Assembly (NCBI GenBank): GCA_002310035.1
Contig: DBYC01000083.1
Coordinates: 618-20,270, forward strand
DNA length: 19,653 nt
Source: a bacterium UBP6_UBA1196
GTDB lineage: Bacteria; UBP6; UBA1177
Direction of reading: 5' to 3'
Numbering within the stretch: position 1 is the first letter of the stretch; every line of letters starts with the position of its first letter. The notes under the pieces were generated by a model. That model searched no databases, was not told the origin of the DNA, and was given only the letters and a program-made list of their open reading frames with translations. Positions 14,603-19,653 of the stretch are shown in pieces. A program made the position numbers and the translations under genes.

Positions 14603-15990
14603 GCAAATATTCAGTCGAAGAATTGACTCCAAAGCGTGTCGTCGAAGAGCTCAACCGCTTCATAATCGGGCAGGATGAGGCGAAAAAGGCGGTGGCCGTC
14701 GCACTCAGAAACCGCTGGAGACGCTCGAAAATAGAGGATGATTTTCTGCGTAAAGAGATAACTCCGAGAAACATTCTCATGTCGGGACCGACCGGAGTCG
14801 GCAAAACCGAGATCGCAAGAAGGCTCGCCGAGATCTCGAACGCGCCGTTTTTAAAGGTTGAGGCGACGAAATTCACAGAAGTCGGATATGTCGGCAGGGA
14901 TGTCGAATCGATGATCAAAGACCTCGTCAAACACGCGGTAAACGAGAAAAAGAGGATCGAGACCGAGATCGTCTACAAAAAGGCTGAGAGTATTGCTGTC
15001 GACAAAATCCTTGACCTGCTCAATGTTCCGAACCCCGAAAAACTTCCCAAAGACGAAGAAGATTACGATGCAAAATACAAAAGGCAGAGCGACTACCGCA
15101 AAAAAATGGCTGACAAGCTTGAAAACGGCAAGCTCGATGACAAAAAAGTGAGCGTTCCGATAAAGCCGAGTGCTCCTATTCCGGTTTTTGAAGTCATCAG
15201 TGGCTCCGGCGGGATCGAGGAAATCGATTCGATGATAAAGGACATGATGAGCAATATTTTCCCGCCGAATGCCCCGCAGCAGAAAGGGAAAAAAGAGAAG
15301 ACGATGCCTGTTTCGGAGGCTTTTGAATACATTCTCCAGACCGAGGCCGAAAAGCTGCTCGACCACGAGAAAATCGTCCGTGAGGCTCTTGAATGGGTCG
15401 AGGAAGACGGAATAATTTTCATCGACGAAATCGATAAAATCATCGCAAGCGGCTCGGCAAACGGCCCAGATGTTTCGCGTGAAGGCGTTCAGCGCGATAT
15501 TTTACCAATAGTTGAGGGGTGCATTGTCAATACAAAGTATGGACCTGTCCGTACAGATCATATACTTTTCATTGCAGCAGGTGCTTTTCATATGAACTCT
15601 CCCGAAGATCTGATCCCGGAGCTTCAGGGGCGTTTCCCGATCAAGGCGCAGCTCAGATCTCTTACGAAAAAGGATTTCGTCCGCATTCTTTCCGAAACCG
15701 AAAATTCTCTTCCCGTGCAGTATGCGGAACTTATGAAATCTGAAAACGTCACTCTCAATTTCACTCCGTCGGGAATAGAAGAGATTGCAGCGATCGCATT
15801 CGAAGAGAACAGCACGACGCAGGATATCGGCGCAAGACGTCTGCAGTCTGTAATGGAGATCCTGCTTGAGGATATCTCGTTCAATGCTTCTGAAAAAAGC
15901 GGCTCCAAAATCAAAATCGACAAGGCTTACGTCAATAAGTGGTATAAGTCGGCACGCGAAAACGAAAAACTTTCCAACTATATAATTTAA
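14599..15990 (+). CDS. hslU: HslU ATPase subunit of the HslUV protease
   Basis: This 463-residue AAA+ unfoldase has Walker A GPTGVGKT at 63-70 and Walker B IIFIDEIDK (Asp276). A long charged insertion (I domain, about 115-245) gates substrate. LIPELQGRFPIKAQL marks the second-region-of-homology area, and DIGARRLQSVMEILLEDI lies in the C-terminal domain. The C-terminus NYII resembles the tail that docks into HslV. It works in the cytoplasm with HslV to degrade misfolded and regulatory proteins. Together with lon and htrA it puts three major proteolytic systems within about 10.5 kb. Confidence 0.97.
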   Translation: MSKYSVEELTPKRVVEELNRFIIGQDEAKKAVAVALRNRWRRSKIEDDFLRKEITPRNILMSGPTGVGKTEIARRLAEISNAPFLKVEATKFTEVGYVGRDVESMIKDLVKHAVNEKKRIETEIVYKKAESIAVDKILDLLNVPNPEKLPKDEEDYDAKYKRQSDYRKKMADKLENGKLDDKKVSVPIKPSAPIPVFEVISGSGGIEEIDSMIKDMMSNIFPPNAPQQKGKKEKTMPVSEAFEYILQTEAEKLLDHEKIVREALEWVEEDGIIFIDEIDKIIASGSANGPDVSREGVQRDILPIVEGCIVNTKYGPVRTDHILFIAAGAFHMNSPEDLIPELQGRFPIKAQLRSLTKKDFVRILSETENSLPVQYAELMKSENVTLNFTPSGIEEIAAIAFEENSTTQDIGARRLQSVMEILLEDISFNASEKSGSKIKIDKAYVNKWYKSARENEKLSNYII

Positions 15991-16001
15991 TTGAGGAAAA
16001 A

Positions 16002-16262
16002 ATGCAGTATCAGTATGAAACGAGCGGAACCTGCTCAGAAATGATCCTTTTCGACATCGATGAAAACAAAGTCGTCACGAACATCAAATTCATCGGCGGC
16101 TGCAACGGAAACCTGAAAGCCGTTTCCAAACTTGTTGACGGCTGGACGGCTGACCAGATCGCGGCTAAACTTCTCGGCAACGAATGCGGATTCAAAGGAA
16201 CTTCATGCGCCGACCAGCTCGCGAAAGCGGTCCTCGAAGCGGCAGAAAAGGTGAGAAAATGA
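16002..16262 (+). CDS. TSCPD-domain protein of the four-cysteine type (TIGR03905-like)
   Basis: This 86-residue protein has cysteines at 11, 34, 62 and 69, in TCSEMI, GGCNGN, ECGF and TSCADQ. This four-Cys arrangement, with a GGCNGN core, identifies the small stand-alone TSCPD family, which is related to the C-terminal domain of B12-dependent ribonucleotide reductases. The cysteines may bind a metal; no function is established. GAGG lies 8 nt before the ATG, 11 nt after hslU. The stop overlaps the next lipoprotein start (ATGA at 16259-16262). Its last 25 codons, including the stop, recur as an orphan fragment at 19204-19278. Confidence 0.85.
   Translation: MQYQYETSGTCSEMILFDIDENKVVTNIKFIGGCNGNLKAVSKLVDGWTADQIAAKLLGNECGFKGTSCADQLAKAVLEAAEKVRK
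16188..16262 (+). repeat. 75-bp direct repeat, copy 1 (3' end of the intact TSCPD gene)
   Basis: This segment and 19204-19278 match at 68 of 75 positions by my alignment, both end at the TGA stop, and neither needs gaps. The first three differences are silent third-base changes; the last four fall in two adjacent codons. A 2.94-kb block with two lipoprotein genes lies between the copies. Confidence 0.9.
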
Positions 16263-17857
16263 AAAGAATTCTAACAATCAGCATCTTCTTAATGTTTGCC
16301 TTGTTTGTTTCATGTTCATCCGGCAGCAAAGCGGAAAACGATTCCGACATTGTTCCTGATGCTGATCTTGATCCCGATGATACCGAAACTGTTGATGAAG
16401 ATACAGATTTCGAAGATGCAGACTTTGAAGAAGAGGATTCTGTCGAAGATGCCGGAATCACTGACGAAGATGCGGAAGATCATTCGGAAAATCCCTATTT
16501 TGAAACTTACGGCGAAGCGAATTACAATGTCGCATACTATTATTACGGCGATGCTCCGACACCATCGAAGGATCCTGAAAATGTAAAAATTCTGTGGTCG
16601 GAAAGGTGCGGTTTGCAGTGTGAGCCTCTGCCTTTTGATTTATGTGCAGAGAACTATCCTTTTGAACCGATTATCATCCCTGCTGATTCCAAAAAGGTTC
16701 CGAAAGACAAAGAGGACGGTGTCGGATCTTTTCAGTGCGATGCTGTGCTTACACCCGGATACTGGTACGGCAACTACAGCGGTTCTCTGGCGTTCAACCT
16801 GTTCGAAGGCAAGGTGGTGTATAGTTTGCACGACTATTCCTCATGGCAGAGCGGAGGAACATACATTTATGATCTGAACAGCCGCAAAGTCGAAAGATAC
16901 GGCAGAGCCTATATGGACGGATGGCAGAATAAAAAATATCATTTTATTGCAACTTACGATGACCGCGTCAGTTCAACTATTGATGAAACCAGCCCTTATT
17001 TCGGTCAGGATTATTTCTACCTGTACTATTACGACAAAGAGACTGATACTTATGGTTTTGCACTTAAGCTGGAACATGATCCGACAATGATTGTTGATGT
17101 CCGTGCCAGCGAAAGTTATCTTTTCGCAAGCCTTTACTTTGAGGACGATTCATACGATTTAAGGCTCTTCTATACCAAAATAGGAGAATGGGACAACTGG
17201 AAAGAACTCCAGTACCAAAGGGAAGAACTCTACGGCAATCCACGCAGGGTCGAATATCCGTGGCTTAATGACAATCTGCTTGTTTATGAAGACCGCAAAG
17301 GCAGAATTCATTTATGCGATCTTGAAATCGGAGATTCAAGCTGTTTTCAGGTTGCAGAAGGTACTGAGCCGGTTTTCAAAGATAAAAACACAATAGTTTA
17401 CCGCAACTGCAAAAGCGAAGACGGAAACTGCCGTATATTTGCGGCAGATATTTCAGATACAAACGACATAAACTATTCCGAACTTTACAACCTCGGCAGT
17501 TCATGGACATTGTTTCACACTATCGATGAGGAAGGAAAATATATGGCTGTGAAAAGGGGAACTTCCGATCCTGAAGATCCTGAAAATTATAATTCTGACA
17601 TATACGACTACTGCATTTTACGTTTTTCTGATAAAAAACTTGTTTGTTTTGACGAACCTTTCGATCTCAAAATAAAGAAAAATGACGGTTTTATTTATCA
17701 GAACAAACTGGTTTTTCTTACCATCGAAGATCTGGTTGTCCGGGATCTTGAATGTTACTGTGATTTTTATCCCGACAAATGTCCGTTGATTGATTACACA
17801 CCGAATCCGGAAAATCCGAAAAAGCCGTGGGGATTTGACTGGAAGCCGGAAAATTAA
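16259..17857 (+). CDS. Acidic-linker lipoprotein with a probable beta-propeller domain
   Basis: This protein has 532 residues from the ATG at 16259. The signal peptide ends in FVSC (Cys19). Residues 26-78 are an Asp/Glu-rich linker. The remainder has repeated strand-rich units such as TYIYDLNSRKVERYG, FYLYYYDKETDTYG, RIHLCDLEIGD and CRIFAADISD. Each reads like a blade that reports a value, much as in TolB/WD40-type propellers, though I cannot assign a named family. It should be anchored to a membrane with the propeller outside the cytoplasm. The start overlaps the TSCPD stop (ATGA), so it seems coupled to the hslVU operon. It converges with the next lipoprotein gene with only 2 nt between stops. 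An in-frame upstream ATG (16184) lies inside the TSCPD gene and would bury the signal peptide. Confidence 0.75.
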   Translation: MKRILTISIFLMFALFVSCSSGSKAENDSDIVPDADLDPDDTETVDEDTDFEDADFEEEDSVEDAGITDEDAEDHSENPYFETYGEANYNVAYYYYGDAPTPSKDPENVKILWSERCGLQCEPLPFDLCAENYPFEPIIIPADSKKVPKDKEDGVGSFQCDAVLTPGYWYGNYSGSLAFNLFEGKVVYSLHDYSSWQSGGTYIYDLNSRKVERYGRAYMDGWQNKKYHFIATYDDRVSSTIDETSPYFGQDYFYLYYYDKETDTYGFALKLEHDPTMIVDVRASESYLFASLYFEDDSYDLRLFYTKIGEWDNWKELQYQREELYGNPRRVEYPWLNDNLLVYEDRKGRIHLCDLEIGDSSCFQVAEGTEPVFKDKNTIVYRNCKSEDGNCRIFAADISDTNDINYSELYNLGSSWTLFHTIDEEGKYMAVKRGTSDPEDPENYNSDIYDYCILRFSDKKLVCFDEPFDLKIKKNDGFIYQNKLVFLTIEDLVVRDLECYCDFYPDKCPLIDYTPNPENPKKPWGFDWKPEN

Positions 17858-17859
17858 TC

Positions 17860-19131
17860 TCAGTTCCTTACACAGAGAACAAGAAAGTCATCATCTGTTT
17901 TTTTGACACGCCATATCGAACCGTCATAGAAATAGTGAGCCCATGCATAGGCAGGATCACTGACATACGAAGAAGATGTCCAGAAATAACGTCCTGCTAT
18001 ATCCGGGAAATCGGAAGCTGGAGCTTCTGCTTCATAGTTGATAAGCGTCGCAAGTTCGTTTTTATTGGGTAGTCTCCAGTCGTCAAAACCTGCATACTCA
18101 AGATTTTCACAGTAGGCAAGAGCTTCCTTCCATGTTAAATTGCTTTCATAATTTTTCTGCCATGTGAGCCCTGAAACACTATCCTTTACTATTTCATCTT
18201 CGTTTACAACGGAAGTTGTGAAAGAAGGTGCCGGAAAACTTTTCCCTTTCATACACATGAAATATTGGGTCGTTTCGTCATTCATGTGCATGATTTCACC
18301 GTCATGAATTCCGGCAGTCCAATAGAAACTGAAGTTGAAATAACAAAAATTACCTGTCCACAAGTAGGAATCGTCACTGTCAGGCATTTCAGGGAAAAAC
18401 TCTGTATTCAAAGCCGGATGATCCCTGCTGTTGTCAATGATAGTGAGAAGCTCCTGCGGGGTCGGCAGATCCCATCTGTCATCTGCAAAACTGATATTGT
18501 CGCAGTGTTTCATGGCGCCTCCCAGGCTGTATGTTTTGTGCATCGGCACCTTTCTCCATTTAAATCCGGTGTTGACATCCTCAACGACTTGTTCTCCGGA
18601 AATTACTCTGAACTGGAATTTTTGTTTGGCGCATTTGTCCTTGTACTGAGCATCCTGACCGTAAAAATCTTCACCCGGCGCAGGACATGGGATTTCCTCT
18701 TTTTCATTGTAACATTTGTCCTGATTCGTGCATATTTTGCCCAAATTGAGATTTTTCGGAGTTTCAAGATGCTCGCTTTCATACAGGTCGTCATCAGGCT
18801 CGTCATCAGCCGGTTCCTCTTTTTTCTTTATGCAGATGTCGTTGTCAGTATCACAGACAAGTCCGGTATTGCAGGTCCCGTTCTGATAACATCTGCCGCC
18901 GAGAGTTCCTCTTTTTTTCTCGGGATCTGGTTCTTCCTTGTCTGTTTCAGAACTGTAAGGTTCGTTATCATGGATATCGTCATCAGGATCATTATCGTTG
19001 TCCAGAGCATCATCGTCGGTAGTAGTTGCTTCCGAATCGGGAGTTTCGTTCTTGTTTTCCTTTTTTGAATCACCGCAACCGGCAAAAACAAATAGTGAAA
19101 AGATGATGAGAATAAAACAGATTTTTTTCAT
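17860..19131 (-). CDS. Acidic-linker lipoprotein with two DUF1566-like (Lcl C-terminal) domains
   Basis: This 423-residue protein has lipobox FAGC (Cys19), an acidic linker at about 29-72, and a small Cys module CYQNGTCNTGLVCDTDNDIC at 81-100 of a kind often seen after such linkers. A second acidic stretch lies at 104-122. Two related modules follow. The first (about 182-290) has VNTGFKWRKV, WDLPTPQELLTIID and YLWTG. The second (about 310-423) has SVSGLTWQK, WRLPNKNELATLIN, YFWTSSSY and a final VLCVRN. These are DUF1566 hallmarks, a C-type-lectin-like surface domain class. Ligand unknown. The ATG has AGAGG upstream and its own promoter with TATAAT. Confidence 0.85.
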   Translation of the reverse strand: MKKICFILIIFSLFVFAGCGDSKKENKNETPDSEATTTDDDALDNDNDPDDDIHDNEPYSSETDKEEPDPEKKRGTLGGRCYQNGTCNTGLVCDTDNDICIKKKEEPADDEPDDDLYESEHLETPKNLNLGKICTNQDKCYNEKEEIPCPAPGEDFYGQDAQYKDKCAKQKFQFRVISGEQVVEDVNTGFKWRKVPMHKTYSLGGAMKHCDNISFADDRWDLPTPQELLTIIDNSRDHPALNTEFFPEMPDSDDSYLWTGNFCYFNFSFYWTAGIHDGEIMHMNDETTQYFMCMKGKSFPAPSFTTSVVNEDEIVKDSVSGLTWQKNYESNLTWKEALAYCENLEYAGFDDWRLPNKNELATLINYEAEAPASDFPDIAGRYFWTSSSYVSDPAYAWAHYFYDGSIWRVKKTDDDFLVLCVRN

Positions 19132-19171
19132 ATATCGCCTCTAAAAAAACTAAAATCCATAAAAGCTAAAA

Positions 19172-19199
19172 ATTATAGGAAAAACTGACGGAAAGGCAA
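19172..19199 (-). promoter_or_regulatory. Promoter of the DUF1566 lipoprotein gene
   Basis: Reading leftward, TTGCCT (19199-19194) is followed after 16 nt by a perfect TATAAT (19177-19172), about 40 nt before the ATG. The -35 abuts the broken end of the TSCPD fragment, so the promoter probably arrived with the lipoprotein block. Confidence 0.55.
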
Positions 19200-19203
19200 G
19201 CCG

Positions 19204-19278
19204 GGATTCAAAGGAACTTCATGCGCCGACCAGCTCGCAAAAGCGGTTCTCGAAGCGGCGGAAAATTACAGAAAATGA
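19204..19278 (+). pseudogene. Orphan 3' fragment of a TSCPD four-Cys gene (direct repeat copy 2)
   Basis: These 75 bases encode GFKGTSCADQLAKAVLEAAE followed by NYRK and a TGA stop. They match the last 25 codons of the intact TSCPD gene except for its KVRK ending. Only one of the four cysteines remains and there is no start codon, so the fragment cannot make the protein. It begins abruptly beside the promoter of the leftward lipoprotein gene and is followed 97 nt later by serC. It is either what is left of a second TSCPD gene or one end of a duplication made when the lipoprotein block entered. Confidence 0.85.
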
Positions 19279-19375
19279 CAACGGTCGTGAAAAATTTGAC
19301 TTATCTTTTTTAAATGGTTGAGTTAGCATGTTTTTTGGAGCTTATTTAACAACCGATATTTTTATGGAGTAAAAA

Positions 19376-19653
19376 ATGGAAAACAGAGCTCACAACTTTT
19401 TCGCAGGTCCGGCTGCGCTTCCGCTTGAAGTCCTCAAACAGGCTCAGGCAGAACTTCTCAATTTCAGAGGCACGGGCGTTTCCGTTATGGAAATCAGCCA
19501 CAGAGACAAAGCTTTCATAGCTGTAACCGAAGAAGCAGAGGCAGATCTTAAAAAACTTCTCGGCCTCGGTGACGACTACGCTGTCCTTTTCCTTGGCGGC
19601 GGCGCAACACACCAGTTCATCATGCTTCCGATGAACGTTCTCAACGAAGGCGA
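19376..19653 (+). CDS. serC: Phosphoserine aminotransferase SerC (partial, runs off the right edge)
   Basis: The first 92 codons are present. HNFFAGPAALPLEVL near the N-terminus, GTGVSVMEISHRDKAF, and the glycine-rich FLGGGATHQF (a phosphate/cofactor-loop region) are diagnostic of SerC. This is a PLP enzyme that converts 3-phosphohydroxypyruvate and glutamate to phosphoserine in serine synthesis, and it also serves pyridoxine synthesis in some bacteria. GGAG at 19366-19369 precedes the ATG with normal spacing. The PLP lysine lies beyond the window. The 97-bp gap upstream of the ATG probably holds its promoter: TTGACT occurs at 19299-19304, but I see no convincing -10. Confidence 0.93.
   Translation, partial: MENRAHNFFAGPAALPLEVLKQAQAELLNFRGTGVSVMEISHRDKAFIAVTEEAEADLKKLLGLGDDYAVLFLGGGATHQFIMLPMNVLNEG

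Noticed and set aside
16330..16500. Repetitive GAT/GAA-rich tract that looks like a short tandem repeat array
   Set aside because: It is the coding sequence of an acidic linker with irregular units and mixed codons, not an exact repeat, and there are no CRISPR-like spacers.
16263..19203. Insertion sequence or transposon as the cause of the lipoprotein block
   Set aside because: No transposase, terminal inverted repeats or short target duplication is visible; the flanking repeat is a gene end, which fits homologous recombination better.

Overview
The window looks like part of the chromosome of a Gram-negative bacterium. It carries several lipoproteins with typical lipoboxes, a periplasmic HtrA protease and an aryl-polyene-type pigment locus. 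Four lipoproteins have very acidic Asp/Glu/Thr linkers directly after the lipobox cysteine, and one adds a short Cys-rich module and two DUF1566-like domains. That style is common in deltaproteobacterial and myxobacterial-type genomes. The placement is an inference from protein style, not a phylogenetic result. I see no transposase, integrase, phage gene, tRNA, rRNA or CRISPR array.

Region 1 (1-5473) is one arm of an aryl polyene (APE)-like biosynthetic locus split into two divergent units. Leftward: acyl carrier protein (ACP), ACP, a membrane-domain/AMP-ligase fusion, and a hot-dog dehydratase cut by the window edge. Rightward: O-methyltransferase, truncated ketoacyl-synthase-like protein (chain-length-factor type), and lysophospholipid-type acyltransferase. 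These are the functions expected of apeB-C-D and apeE-F-G-H-I, in that order within each arm, but with the two arms back to back and G and H fused. The catalytic ketosynthases, the ketoreductase and the aromatic starter-supply genes are not visible; they may lie left of base 1.

Region 2 (5501-9916) is proteostasis: an HtrA/DegP-type protease on the minus strand, then a promoter with a perfect TATAAT driving a tiny signal-peptide-like ORF, a Cys-rich lipoprotein and Lon protease. Region 3 (9965-11776, minus) is a surface lipoprotein with an acidic linker, an Ig-like domain and a CotH kinase-like domain.

Region 4 (11848-17857) is a tight eight-gene plus-strand run: panD, a PilZ protein, a single-pass membrane protein, a CDF cation exporter, hslV, hslU, a four-Cys TSCPD protein and a beta-propeller-like lipoprotein. 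Three junctions are 4-nt ATGA overlaps. The promoter has a perfect TTGACA -35 and a 12-bp perfect palindrome in its spacer.

Region 5 (16188-19653) shows a rearrangement. The last 75 bp of the TSCPD gene recur as an orphan fragment at 19204-19278, just before serC. Between the two copies lie two convergent acidic-linker lipoprotein genes, suggesting that a lipoprotein cassette interrupted an ancestral TSCPD-serC arrangement.
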